From the NCBI GenBank assembly GCA_029212425.1, contig JARGNC010000054.1:1-13746 (forward strand): a stretch of 13,746 bases of DNA, written 5' to 3'. The position numbers and the translations under genes were made by a program. Under the pieces are notes generated by a model. It was not told the origin of the DNA and did no database searches. It saw only the letters and a program-made list of their open reading frames with translations. Numbering within the stretch: position 1 is the first letter of the stretch; each line of letters begins with the position of its first letter. Positions 5,271 through 13,746 of this stretch are shown here, piece after piece. Origin of the DNA: Phycisphaerales bacterium (GTDB lineage: Bacteria > Planctomycetota > Phycisphaerae > Phycisphaerales > UBA1924).

Positions 5271-6754
5271 AAGCTCGATCCAATACCATCCCCGCCCTGC
5301 TCCTCCCCGCTGCAATGCTCTTCGCCGTAATGCTCCTCACGAGCTGCACAGATCAGACTCAACAAGAAACTCATGCAGATACACACGCGCACACAGACGA
5401 CGCGCACGATTCGCATGACGACCACAACGAGAGCACTGAACAACACAACGATGTCATCAAACTCACCGATGAACAACTCAAAAGCGCCGGAGTCGTCATC
5501 GAACCACTCTCCAGCGGCGAGATCGTGACCCAGATCACACTCCCCGCAGAGATCGGAATCAACCAAGACTCAGTGCTCCATGTCACCCCAAGAATCTCAG
5601 GAATCGTCCATCAGGTCGACGCCTACCTCGGGAACGAGGTCCTCGACAACGACATCCTCGCAATCATCGAGAGCCCAGATCTAGGCGAAGCAAAGATCGC
5701 ATACCTCCAACTCAACCAGTCCAAACTCATCGCAGATGCAGAACTCAAACGACAAGAACTCATCAGCACCAACACCGAGCAACTCCTCCAGATCCTCCGA
5801 GACAACCCAACCCCAACCGACCTCCGCACCCAGACCGAGAACCTCCGCATCGGTGTCAACAAAGGACGGCTGCTCTCTTCATACGCACAAATGAAAGCGG
5901 GCTACGCAAACTACGCCCGCGAAACAGAACTCAACACCAAAGGACTCTCAACCCAAGCGGACCTGCTCGCCGCACAAGAAATGTACTACAGCGCCCAAGC
6001 CGAATACATGGCGGCATTCGAAGAAATCGAGTTCACCTACCGCATCACCCTCCAAGAAGCACAGCAAGCGTCCATGATCGCAAAGTCCAGCTTTGAGAAC
6101 GCGGAACGCCGACTCCACCTCCTCGGACTCACACAAGACGATGTTGACCGCGTCGTCTCCGAACCCGACCTCGACATCGCAAAGTACAAACTCATCGCGC
6201 CAGGTAATGGCCAAATCGTCACCAAGCACCTCACCCCAGGAGAACATGTCGACACCGAGAATCCCGTCTACACCATCGCAGACCTCAGTACCGTCTGGCT
6301 CAACATCTCTGTCTACGCGGAATACGCCGGACTCATCCGAGAAGGACAACGCGTCAATATCCGTGTTGGAGATCGGAAAGCCACCGGCTCAGTCGAGTAC
6401 ATCAGCGCATTGGTTTCCGAACAATCCAGAACCGTACACGCCAGAGTCGTCATCCAGAACCCCGATCGTAAATGGAAACCAGGCGAGTTCGTCACCGTCC
6501 AAGTCGAAACCGAGAAATCCCACGCCGACCGCGTGGTCCCCACCGAAGCGATCCAAATCTACGAAGGAAACGAAGTCGTGTTCATACAAGACGACGACGG
6601 CATCGAACCCTTCAAAGTCACCATCGGAAGAAGAAGCGACACCACCGTCGAACTCCTCAACACCGACCTCCCCATCGGGACACCCATCGTCGTTTCAAAC
6701 AGTTTTTTGATGAAGGCAGAACTCGGCAAAGGCGCCGCAGGTCACGACCACTAA
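5267..6754 (+). CDS. czcB: CzcB-like periplasmic adaptor (membrane fusion) lipoprotein, His-rich
   Basis: Periplasmic adaptor linking the CzcA pump to the outer-membrane channel; 495 residues. The signal peptide ends in LLTSC, a canonical lipobox, with lipidated Cys27. Right after it, residues 36-60 hold seven His among Asp/Glu (HADTHAHTDDAHDSHDDH), a probable metal-catching segment; the C-terminus also ends GHDH. Domains in order: first lipoyl half (about 100-145, PRISGIVHQVDAYLGNEV), a long helical hairpin (about 145-290), second lipoyl half (about 305-345, LIAPGNGQIVTKHLTPGEHV), beta-barrel (about 340-420), and membrane-proximal domain ending in IVVSNSFLMKAEL. The hairpin is long for a heavy-metal adaptor. 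The ATG at 5267 overlaps the czcC stop and has GGAGG 7 nt upstream; the frame is open further upstream only as an overlap with czcC. It is followed 10 nt later by czcA. Confidence 0.92.
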   Translation: MKARSNTIPALLLPAAMLFAVMLLTSCTDQTQQETHADTHAHTDDAHDSHDDHNESTEQHNDVIKLTDEQLKSAGVVIEPLSSGEIVTQITLPAEIGINQDSVLHVTPRISGIVHQVDAYLGNEVLDNDILAIIESPDLGEAKIAYLQLNQSKLIADAELKRQELISTNTEQLLQILRDNPTPTDLRTQTENLRIGVNKGRLLSSYAQMKAGYANYARETELNTKGLSTQADLLAAQEMYYSAQAEYMAAFEEIEFTYRITLQEAQQASMIAKSSFENAERRLHLLGLTQDDVDRVVSEPDLDIAKYKLIAPGNGQIVTKHLTPGEHVDTENPVYTIADLSTVWLNISVYAEYAGLIREGQRVNIRVGDRKATGSVEYISALVSEQSRTVHARVVIQNPDRKWKPGEFVTVQVETEKSHADRVVPTEAIQIYEGNEVVFIQDDDGIEPFKVTIGRRSDTTVELLNTDLPIGTPIVVSNSFLMKAELGKGAAGHDH

Positions 6755-6764
6755 GGAGATCGAG

Positions 6765-9700
6765 ATGCTTGAGAAGATCATAGATTTTTCAATCCGTCAA
6801 CGCGTGCTCGTGCTGCTTGCAACAGTCGTCCTCGCCGGGATCGGAATGTACAACTTCACCCGTTTACCAATCGACGCTGTTCCAGACATTACCAATGTCC
6901 AGGTCCAGATCAACACCAATGTCCCCGCGCTCTCACCAGTCGAGGTCGAAAACCAGATCACCTTCCCCATCGAATGGTCCATGGGAGGCATGCCAAAGGT
7001 CGAACAAATCCGCTCGATCTCACGCTACGGACTCTCCCAAGTCACCGTCGTCTTCGAAGACGGCACCGACATCTACTGGGCAAGACAACTCGTCGGAGAA
7101 CGACTCACCGAAGCACGCGAATCACTCCCACCCGGTCTCGCCGAACCACAAATGGGACCCATCTCATCAGGACTCGGAGAAATCTACATGTGGTCCGTCG
7201 AAGCCATCGGTCCAAAGCCCGACGGGACCGAATACACCCAGCAAGACCTCCGCACCGTCCAAGACTGGATCATCCGACCACAACTCCGCACCGTTAAAGG
7301 CGTCACCGAAGTCAACAGCATCGGTGGATACGAAAAGCAATACCACATCAACCCCGACATGACCAAACTCATGTCCCACAACCTCACCCTCCGCGATCTC
7401 ATGCAAGCCATCGCAGAGAACAACGCCAACGCCGGAGGAGGATACATCGAACACTCCGGAGAAGCCTACCTCGTCCGCTCAACCGGTCTCATCGGAAGCG
7501 TTGACGACATCAAACAAATCAAACTCAAAAGCACCGACGGCGTACCCGTCTATGTCGGAGATGTCGCCCAAATCGTCATCGGTAAAGAACTCCGAACCGG
7601 AGCCGGAACCCACGACGGCAGAGAAGTCGTCATCGGAACCTCCATGATGCTCCTTGGCGCAAACAGCCGAACCGTCTCCGAAGATGTCCACGCGCGCATG
7701 GGAGAAATCCAAAGTACCCTCCCCGAAAATGTCATCGTCAAAACGCTCTACAACAGAACCTACCTCGTCGACGCAACACTCCACACCATCGAGAAGAACC
7801 TCGTCGAAGGCGCCATCCTCGTCATCGTCGTTCTCTTGATCCTCCTCGGAAACTTCCGCGCCGCGATCATCGTCGCTTGCGCCATCCCCCTCTCGATGCT
7901 CTTCGCGGTGACCGGAATGGTCGAAAACAAAGTCAGCGCCAACCTGCTCAGTCTGGGTGCTGTGGACTTTGGAATCATCGTTGACGGCGCCGTCGTCTTC
8001 GTCGAAAACATCGTCCGAAGATCCTCCGAAGAACAAGAACGCCTCGGACGCAAACTCACCAAGTCAGAGCGAACATCCATCATGGCAGCCGCCGGAAAGC
8101 AGGTCGCCAAACCGACACTCTTCGGCATCCTCATCATCATGATCGTCTACCTCCCGGTCCTCACCCTCACAGGGATCGAAGGCAAGATGTTCAAACCCAT
8201 GTCACTCGTCGTCCTCATGGCGCTCACCGGCGCACTCGTCCTCACCTTCACCTTCATCCCAGCAGCATGCTCCGTCTTCCTCTCCGGATCATTCTCCGAG
8301 AAAGAAAGCCTCCCCATCCGCTGGTTGAAGTCGCTCTACAAACCCCTCCTAAGCGCCGCGATCAAACTCAAATGGATCACGACCGGAATCGCCGCCGCGA
8401 TCCTCGTCCTCACAGGGATCATCGCAACCCAGCTCGGGAGCGAGTTCGTCCCCCAGCTCGGAGAAGGTGCGCTCGCAATCCAACCCGCACGCATCCCAAG
8501 CATCGGGATCACCACCAGCATCGAGATGCAAAAAAACCTCGAAGCCGCGCTCATCAAAGAGTTCCCCGACGAGATCGAGAGCATCTTCGCGCGAACCGGA
8601 ACCGCGGAAGTCGCGACCGATCCGATGGGACCGAATGTCAGCGATACCTACCTCATGCTCCACCCAAGAAAGCAATGGACACGAGCAAAGACCCAAGAAG
8701 GACTCGCCGAAGAGATCGAAAAATTTATCAGCACAATCCCGGGACAGAACTACGAAATCTCACAACCCATCGAACTCCGATTCAACGAGCTCATCAGCGG
8801 CGTACGCAGCGACCTCGCTGTCAAAGTCTTCGGAGACGACCTCGACCTCCTCCTCAAAGCCGGGAACGAAATCTCACAAGTCCTCGCAACCATCCCCGGC
8901 GCATCGGACATCAAAGTCGAACAAGTCAACGGCCTCTCAGCCCTCACCATCGACATTGACCGCCAACAAGTCGCGCGATACAACCTCAATGTCAGCGATG
9001 TGCAAGAAGTCATCTCCATCGCATTCGGAGGACAAGAAGCCGGCACCCTCTACGCCGGCGATCAACGATTCCCAATCGTCGTCCGACTCAACGAAGACAT
9101 GCGAGGCAAGCTCGACCAAGTCCGACAAATCACCATCCCCCTCCCAGAAGCTTCCGCACCCGATCACCCAACAGCAATCAATCCAAACCAAGGAACCCAA
9201 TCAGAAACAGGAGTCCGCCACATCCCGCTCGAAGCGGTCGCAGACATCCAAATCCAAGAAGGACCAAACCAAATCAGCCGGGAAAATGCCAAGCGCCGCA
9301 TCGTCGTCCAAGCAAACATCCGAGGCCGAGACATGGGATCATTCGTCGCAGAAGCACAACAAAGACTCGACACCCAGATCACACTCCCAGAAGGATACTT
9401 CATCACCTGGGGAGGCCAGTTCGAGAACCTCGCAAAAGCACGCAAACGACTCACCATCGTTGTCCCCGTCGCACTCTCCCTCATCTTCATCATGCTCTTC
9501 ACCGCCTTCGGAAACGCAAGGCACGCCATCCTCGTCTACACCGGAGTCCCCCTCGCGCTCACCGGAGGGATCCTCGGACTCTGGTTCAGAGGAATGCCCT
9601 TCAGCATCAGCGCAGGAGTCGGCTTCATCGCACTCTCCGGAGTCGCCGTCCTCAACGGCGTCGTCATGATCACCTTCATCAACGAACTCATCGAATCAGG

Positions 9701-9947
9701 CAAAGACACACTCCACGCCGTCATCGATGGATCCCTCTCAAGACTCCGACCAGTCCTCATGACCGCCCTCGTCGCATCCCTCGGGTTCGTCCCCATGGCA
9801 CTCAACACCGGAATGGGCGCAGAAGTCCAACGCCCACTCGCAACCGTCGTCATCGGAGGATTGATCAGCTCAACCATCCTCACCCTCTTCGTCCTCCCCA
9901 CCCTCTACTACTGGATCGGAGCACGACCGAAAGCCAACACGGAATAG
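6765..9947 (+). CDS. czcA: CzcA-like HME-RND heavy-metal efflux pump
   Basis: Inner-membrane proton-driven pump of 1060 residues, the motor of the tripartite system. It begins with MLEKIIDFSIRQRVLV and TM1 (about 13-30), then RLPIDAVPDITNVQVQINT, the standard HME-RND opening. The first porter domain (about 40-335) and TM2-6 (about 340-500) follow, then TM7 (about 536-557), the second porter domain, and TM8-12 (about 894-1050). The TM4 motif DFGIIVDGAVVFVEN (401-415) places D401, D407 and E414 as in CzcA D402/D408/E415. This is the divalent-cation (Co/Zn/Cd) signature, not the Cu/Ag CusA type. ITLPEGYFITWGGQFEN and GPNQISRENAKRRIVVQANI are further family marks. Residues about 794-816 (from PEASAPDHP to ETGV) form a longer loop than I expect. 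SD AAGGAG (6753-6758) lies 6 nt before the ATG and overlaps the czcB stop. Exact metal is inferred. Confidence 0.93.
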   Translation: MLEKIIDFSIRQRVLVLLATVVLAGIGMYNFTRLPIDAVPDITNVQVQINTNVPALSPVEVENQITFPIEWSMGGMPKVEQIRSISRYGLSQVTVVFEDGTDIYWARQLVGERLTEARESLPPGLAEPQMGPISSGLGEIYMWSVEAIGPKPDGTEYTQQDLRTVQDWIIRPQLRTVKGVTEVNSIGGYEKQYHINPDMTKLMSHNLTLRDLMQAIAENNANAGGGYIEHSGEAYLVRSTGLIGSVDDIKQIKLKSTDGVPVYVGDVAQIVIGKELRTGAGTHDGREVVIGTSMMLLGANSRTVSEDVHARMGEIQSTLPENVIVKTLYNRTYLVDATLHTIEKNLVEGAILVIVVLLILLGNFRAAIIVACAIPLSMLFAVTGMVENKVSANLLSLGAVDFGIIVDGAVVFVENIVRRSSEEQERLGRKLTKSERTSIMAAAGKQVAKPTLFGILIIMIVYLPVLTLTGIEGKMFKPMSLVVLMALTGALVLTFTFIPAACSVFLSGSFSEKESLPIRWLKSLYKPLLSAAIKLKWITTGIAAAILVLTGIIATQLGSEFVPQLGEGALAIQPARIPSIGITTSIEMQKNLEAALIKEFPDEIESIFARTGTAEVATDPMGPNVSDTYLMLHPRKQWTRAKTQEGLAEEIEKFISTIPGQNYEISQPIELRFNELISGVRSDLAVKVFGDDLDLLLKAGNEISQVLATIPGASDIKVEQVNGLSALTIDIDRQQVARYNLNVSDVQEVISIAFGGQEAGTLYAGDQRFPIVVRLNEDMRGKLDQVRQITIPLPEASAPDHPTAINPNQGTQSETGVRHIPLEAVADIQIQEGPNQISRENAKRRIVVQANIRGRDMGSFVAEAQQRLDTQITLPEGYFITWGGQFENLAKARKRLTIVVPVALSLIFIMLFTAFGNARHAILVYTGVPLALTGGILGLWFRGMPFSISAGVGFIALSGVAVLNGVVMITFINELIESGKDTLHAVIDGSLSRLRPVLMTALVASLGFVPMALNTGMGAEVQRPLATVVIGGLISSTILTLFVLPTLYYWIGARPKANTE

Positions 9948-9966
9948 ATCCACAAACCCAACACAA

Positions 9967-10007
9967 AAAAACCGAGGTTCAGACATTATCGCTGAACCTC
10001 GGTTTTT
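9967..10007. terminator. Strong bidirectional intrinsic terminator
   Basis: ACCGAGGTTCAG (9971-9982) pairs perfectly with CTGAACCTCGGT (9992-10003) across a 9-nt loop. The stem is flanked by AAAA on the left and TTTT on the right, giving U-tracts in both directions. It lies between czcA (plus) and the NTF2-like gene (minus), so it ends both converging transcripts. Confidence 0.92.
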
Positions 10008-10037
10008 CATTTGCAATCACAACCAACCCAATCAAAC

Positions 10038-10418
10038 TTATTCCACAGGCAAGTAACTCAACTTCTCACAGATCTTGTCCCCACGCATCCGAAAGAAATC
10101 CGCACCCTTGAGCTCACCCTTCCCGCCGTCCGGGAGATCCCACTTGATCTCCCACTGCACCGCGCACCGATCCTCGTGTGCAACAATGTCCGTCACACCA
10201 AGCGTGTAGTTCGGGAAGTGCTCCGGGAGCGACGCGAACGCCTCGCGCACCGCCTCGCGCCCCTCAAACCGACCGATGCTCTTGCCCTCCTCAGCGACAT
10301 GCTCAAACACCGCGTCATCCGTCATATCCGACATCACAAGATCAAAGTCGTATGTATTGAAGTTGTTCTCAAACCGTGTCACGACCTCAATCGTCGTTGC
10401 TGTCTCCGATGCACTCAT
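10038..10418 (-). CDS. NTF2-like / SnoaL-like small cone-barrel protein
   Basis: A 126-residue soluble protein of the NTF2-like superfamily (SnoaL-like fold). Visible marks are the N-terminal helix VVTRFENNFNTYDFDLVMSD, then MTDDAVFEHVAEEG, GREAVREAFASLPEHFPNYT, and the strand pattern DIVAHEDRCAVQWEIKWDLP followed by GELKGADFFRMRGDKICEKLSYL. These mirror the usual order: helix pair, F-x-GR-x-AV-x-x-F, W/R-rich strands, then G-x-DFFR-x-x-x-GKI. Members act on or bind small hydrophobic molecules, but many have no known activity, and I cannot name a substrate. Three consecutive possible starts occur (TTG 10424, ATG 10421, ATG 10418); GAGG at 10426-10429 is 7 nt from the ATG at 10418, which I chose. 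It lies 43 nt downstream of dnaE on the same strand and may be co-transcribed; a functional link to replication is not implied. Confidence 0.8.
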   Translation of the reverse strand: MSASETATTIEVVTRFENNFNTYDFDLVMSDMTDDAVFEHVAEEGKSIGRFEGREAVREAFASLPEHFPNYTLGVTDIVAHEDRCAVQWEIKWDLPDGGKGELKGADFFRMRGDKICEKLSYLPVE

Positions 10419-10461
10419 CATCAAACCTCACTTGTATTCGTCCATCCAGTATCAAACCACA

Positions 10462-13400
10462 TCAGTTCTTCGCGTACTGCTTCCGCCGATCATCCTTATT
10501 GAGCTCAACACTCACCCCACCACTGAGCCGCACAGAATCCGGCCCAAGCTCATCCCCAATAGCGCGCACAAGCTCAGGTCGCATGTGCGTCTTCACACCC
10601 TTGCTCCCCTCCTGCCCCCCCGGCTCAACAAGCACCCAAGCGCCATCAATCTCCACAATCACCATCACCGGACGCGCACTCTTGCCAATCGAAAGATCGT
10701 TCACATCCGCAGGAGTCTCAAGCACACCACGCACCCGATCAAGCACCTCCGCCGCGTTCCCATTGACCCGCGACGAGCGCACCATCACCTGGATCGTCCC
10801 CTGCTCGAGCGGGTGCCCATCGATCGGCACCACACGATCCAGAATAATCTGCGCATCACCCCGCGAGTGATCCAATCTCCCCATAAAGAACTTGGGCATG
10901 TCCGTATCCGTCAGATGCCCAAACTGCGCATACACATTCGAGAACATCACCGCGTCCGTCGTCCCCGTCGCGTCTTCCACCGTCAGGATCGCCATCTTCT
11001 GTCCAGCGCTCCTGCCGTTCTTGGTCACGATCGTCCGCACCCCCTGCACCATCGCAGGCACAATCACCCGCTTGTCTTGCGGAAGCGATTTCAACTCCCC
11101 AACAGTCAAAGGCGTAAACACCCGAACCCAGTCCCCCCACTCCTCCATCGGATGACTCGACACATAAAAACCAAGCGTCTCCTTCTCCTGGCGCAAAGTC
11201 TCCGCCTCGCTCCACCCCTCTGCCTGCACCAAAGGCGTCTCAGGCATCTCCGCCGTCTGCACCTCTTCCCCACCACCAAACCCAAACAGCGCCCCCTGCC
11301 CCGCCGCCTTATCCGCCGCGACTGATTGCCCCGCGCTCACCGCCGCCTCGATGCTCGCAACCATCGACGCACGCTCCTCGCGCGAGTGAATCGCATCAAA
11401 CGCTCCCGCACGGATCAACGCCTCGATCGTCGCTTTGTTCACCGACCCACTCGGCACGCGCTCGCAAAACTCAAACAGACTCGCAAACGCTTTCCGCTCC
11501 GGATTCTCCGGATCAATCCCGATATCGCGTTCCTTCACAATCGCCTCGATCGCCTTGGTCCCCGCACCCTTGATCGCACGCATCCCAAACCGGACCTGCC
11601 CCCCCTGCGCACACGCCTCCTCACCCTCCGCAAACACAACAGAAAAATCTGTCCGCGAAAGATTCACATCCGGCGCATTCACTTCAACACCCGTCTTGAT
11701 CACCTCTCCAGTCTTGGGATCAACAAACCGCGTCCGCTTGCAATCATCCAGATACGGAATCCAATCGCTCACCTTCTGCGCCTGCGATTCAAAGCTCAGG
11801 AATGACGCCATGTAGTGGTTCGGGAAGTAAGTCTTCAGGTACGCCGTCTGATACGCGACGATCGCGTACCCCGTCGAGTGCGATTTGTTGAAGCCGTAGC
11901 CCGCGAACTTCAGAATCAAATCAAAGAGCTCCTCGCCCTTCTTCGCATCCAACCCTTTCTCCACAGCGCCCTCAATAAACTTCGGACGCTCCGCATTGAT
12001 AATGCTTTCTTTCTTCTTACTGATCGCCTTAATCAGCGAGTACGCGCTGCGCAGCGGGATCCCACCAAGCTCATGCACAATCTGCATGACCTGTTCCTGA
12101 TAGATCATCACGCCGTAGGTTTCTTCCGTGAAGTGATCCACGATCGAGTGCACCTTGGGAACCTCGTCCTGCCCGTGCTTCCGTTTGTTGTAATCCGGAA
12201 TCAGATCCATCGGACCCGGACGGAACAGCGCGTTGGCCGCGATCAAATCTTCCAACCGGTCCGGCTTCATCTCCGTAAGCAACCGGCGCATCCCCCCCGA
12301 TTCAAACTGGAACACCCCCGTCGTATCCCCGCGCCGGAACATCTCAAACACAATCTGATCCGTGAACTTGAGCCGATCCAGATCGAGCGGATGCGCCACC
12401 CCCTTGCCCTTCTTCTTGCCCACCGCTTCCCAGATCTTCTCCTCAGGAAGCGTCTCCAGAATCCGCTCCTTCGCGCCCTCGATAATCGACAGCGTCCGCA
12501 GCCCCAAGAAATCCATCTTGAGCAGACCCATCATCTCGCAGGTCGGTCCATCCCACTGCGTAATCACATCCTCGCTGCCAGACTGTTTATACAGCGGCAC
12601 AACCTCATGCAAAGGTCGCGTCGCAACGATCACCCCCGCCGCATGCACCGACGAGTGCCGCGCCTGACCCTCAAAGGTCCGCCCCGTATCAATGATCCGC
12701 TTCACAGTCGGATCCTTGTCATACCAGTCCTTGAGATCAGGCTCCTGCTCAAGCGCCTTCTCAAGCGTGATCCCAAGCTCCTCCGGGATCAGCTTCGCGA
12801 GCTTGTCCGCATCCCCAAGCGGGAACTCCATCACCCGCGACACATCGCGGATCGCCGCGCGTGCTTTGAGTGTCCCGAAAGTAATGATCTGAGCCACATG
12901 CCCATACTTCTCGCGCACATACTGGATCACCTCCCCGCGCCCGTTCTGGCACAGGTCGATATCAATATCGGGATACTCCGTCCGATCCGGATCGGTAAAC
13001 CGCTCAAACAGCAACCCATAATGCACCGGACACGCATTGGATAAACCAAGCACATACCCCGCCATCGTCCCCACACCCGAACCACGCGCGATCGAAGGAA
13101 TCCCGCGCTGACGACCCCAGTTCACAAAGTCCCACACGATCAGGAAGTACGCGGAGATCAACTTATCCGCAAGAATCTTGAGCTCGCGATTCAATCGCGC
13201 CCACTTCTTCCACCCATCCGCAGCTTCACCCTCAAGACCCTCAGGAATCTCATCAATCCCCTCAATCTCTTTATGCAGATGGTCCATAATCTCAGGACCA
13301 TACCGCCACACCATCCCCGCTTCACACAACAACCGCAGCGTCTTGTCACACTCCACCTTCAGCGACGCCTGATCCAGATCCGGATCATTCGCAGGCTCAA

Positions 13401-13746
13401 GCTCAAAGTTCGTACAGAAGTCCTTGAACCACGCCGTCAGATCCCCACCAAACTCCTTCGCGCTGTGCTTGGGGAGATTGCTCTTCGCCGGCGCCTTCAC
13501 CACCACCACCGGCGCATGGTTCGCACCGATCGGGAGCTCCACATCACACCGATTCGCAATCGAAACCGTGTTGTCCAGCGCCTCGATCCCCGCGTCCCCG
13601 ATCTCCTCGTTGTTGTACTCCGGACCCTCAAAGATGGTCCGCATCTCCTCCGGAGACTTCACATACAACTCCGTCGGATAACGCATCCGATCCGGATCGT
13701 TCTTCACCTTCCCCGTCGAAATACAGATCAGCGTGTCGTGCGCATC
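10462..13746 (-). CDS. dnaE: DNA polymerase III alpha subunit (partial, N-terminal PHP part beyond the window)
   Basis: Catalytic subunit of the replicative polymerase; 1094 residues are visible and the frame is open to the right edge, so the gene starts outside the window. The first visible residues (HDTLICISTGK, then NDPDRMRYP) are the end of the PHP domain region. The catalytic Asp pair is in PDIDIDLC (12949-12972), preceded by SIARGSGVGTMAGYVLGL and followed by QIITFGTLKARAAIRDVSR. The third Asp is in KMDFLGLRTLSIIEGA. Fingers and polymerase-core marks are TTGVFQFESGGMRRLL, LFRPGPMDLIPDYNKRKHG, YGVMIYQEQVMQI and GYGFNKSHSTGYA. Then come the helix-hairpin-helix region (GMRAIKGAGTKAI), the OB domain (MAILTVEDATGTTDAVMFSN) and a C-terminal domain ending DDRRKQYAKN. 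A GTG at 13707 is internal, not the start. No intein or frameshift is seen. The coding strand is G/T-rich at third positions, unlike the plus-strand czc genes. Confidence 0.97.
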   Translation of the reverse strand, partial: DAHDTLICISTGKVKNDPDRMRYPTELYVKSPEEMRTIFEGPEYNNEEIGDAGIEALDNTVSIANRCDVELPIGANHAPVVVVKAPAKSNLPKHSAKEFGGDLTAWFKDFCTNFELEPANDPDLDQASLKVECDKTLRLLCEAGMVWRYGPEIMDHLHKEIEGIDEIPEGLEGEAADGWKKWARLNRELKILADKLISAYFLIVWDFVNWGRQRGIPSIARGSGVGTMAGYVLGLSNACPVHYGLLFERFTDPDRTEYPDIDIDLCQNGRGEVIQYVREKYGHVAQIITFGTLKARAAIRDVSRVMEFPLGDADKLAKLIPEELGITLEKALEQEPDLKDWYDKDPTVKRIIDTGRTFEGQARHSSVHAAGVIVATRPLHEVVPLYKQSGSEDVITQWDGPTCEMMGLLKMDFLGLRTLSIIEGAKERILETLPEEKIWEAVGKKKGKGVAHPLDLDRLKFTDQIVFEMFRRGDTTGVFQFESGGMRRLLTEMKPDRLEDLIAANALFRPGPMDLIPDYNKRKHGQDEVPKVHSIVDHFTEETYGVMIYQEQVMQIVHELGGIPLRSAYSLIKAISKKKESIINAERPKFIEGAVEKGLDAKKGEELFDLILKFAGYGFNKSHSTGYAIVAYQTAYLKTYFPNHYMASFLSFESQAQKVSDWIPYLDDCKRTRFVDPKTGEVIKTGVEVNAPDVNLSRTDFSVVFAEGEEACAQGGQVRFGMRAIKGAGTKAIEAIVKERDIGIDPENPERKAFASLFEFCERVPSGSVNKATIEALIRAGAFDAIHSREERASMVASIEAAVSAGQSVAADKAAGQGALFGFGGGEEVQTAEMPETPLVQAEGWSEAETLRQEKETLGFYVSSHPMEEWGDWVRVFTPLTVGELKSLPQDKRVIVPAMVQGVRTIVTKNGRSAGQKMAILTVEDATGTTDAVMFSNVYAQFGHLTDTDMPKFFMGRLDHSRGDAQIILDRVVPIDGHPLEQGTIQVMVRSSRVNGNAAEVLDRVRGVLETPADVNDLSIGKSARPVMVIVEIDGAWVLVEPGGQEGSKGVKTHMRPELVRAIGDELGPDSVRLSGGVSVELNKDDRRKQYAKN

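Noticed and set aside
8467..9669. Open frame of 400 codons in another plus-strand frame within czcA
   Set aside because: It is fully inside the recognised czcA frame and its product is dominated by Ser, Lys, Pro and Thr without domains; it reflects the C/A-rich codon use of czcA.
10276..11325. Long open frame (349 codons) on the plus strand opposite dnaE
   Set aside because: It lies across the NTF2-like gene and dnaE, both strongly recognised on the minus strand. Its translation is a low-complexity Arg/His/Pro/Leu-rich sequence with no family resemblance, as expected from the complement of a G-rich gene.
11815..13044. Open frame of 409 codons on the plus strand inside dnaE
   Set aside because: It is entirely antisense to conserved polymerase motifs (catalytic Asp region included). 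Its composition, full of Arg, His, Leu and Pro, is that of a shadow frame.
13705..13707. GTG as the dnaE start codon
   Set aside because: The frame is open to the window edge and the upstream residues (DAHDTLICISTGK) continue the conserved PHP-region sequence, so the real start lies outside.
1..13746. CRISPR arrays, tRNA or rRNA genes, insertion sequences
   Set aside because: I saw no regularly spaced repeats, cloverleaf-like segments, rRNA-like tracts or transposase genes in the window.

Overview
This window looks like a chromosomal piece of a Gram-negative bacterium: it encodes a TolC-type outer-membrane channel with periplasmic adaptor and inner-membrane pump, two predicted lipoproteins, and the replicative polymerase DnaE. 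GC content is moderate. The small Cys-rich secreted protein ahead of the czc genes and the mix of genes with and without Shine-Dalgarno (SD) sequences would fit Planctomycetota (perhaps a Phycisphaerae-like lineage). That placement is a low-confidence inference; nothing here proves it.

Layout. (1) 1-652: the 5' part of an NfsB-type nitroreductase gene (minus strand, running off the left edge) diverges from an HxlR-family regulator gene (plus strand). A near-perfect palindrome overlaps the predicted nitroreductase promoter. (2) 653-999: about 350 bp without a gene, holding one strong hairpin and one inverted repeat. (3) 1000-2981: a compact minus-strand arsenic operon, arsR-arsC-acr3, with an inverted repeat centred on the arsR start codon. 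(4) 2982-3323: a divergent control region. (5) 3324-9947: a plus-strand metal-efflux operon made of a small Cys-rich exported protein of unknown function, then czcC, czcB and czcA (outer-membrane channel, His-rich adaptor lipoprotein, HME-RND pump). The last three are translationally coupled or nearly so. (6) 9967-10007: a strong bidirectional terminator between convergent genes. (7) 10038-13746: minus-strand dnaE (5' part beyond the right edge), followed by a small NTF2/SnoaL-like gene.

How they work together. ArsC reduces arsenate to arsenite using thioredoxin, Acr3 exports arsenite across the inner membrane, and ArsR releases the operon when arsenite binds. The divergent czc set probably exports divalent cations (Zn/Co/Cd class, judged by the DFG-DGA-EN motif of CzcA) through the envelope. 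The two form a metal and metalloid resistance block wedged between a possible redox/electrophile stress pair and a housekeeping replication gene.

I did not find a clearly new multi-gene system. The points most worth a second look are the possible leaderless, operator-covered start of arsR, the Cys-rich protein leading the czc operon, the conserved-position Cys in the HxlR regulator, and a reversal of strand composition near the left end.
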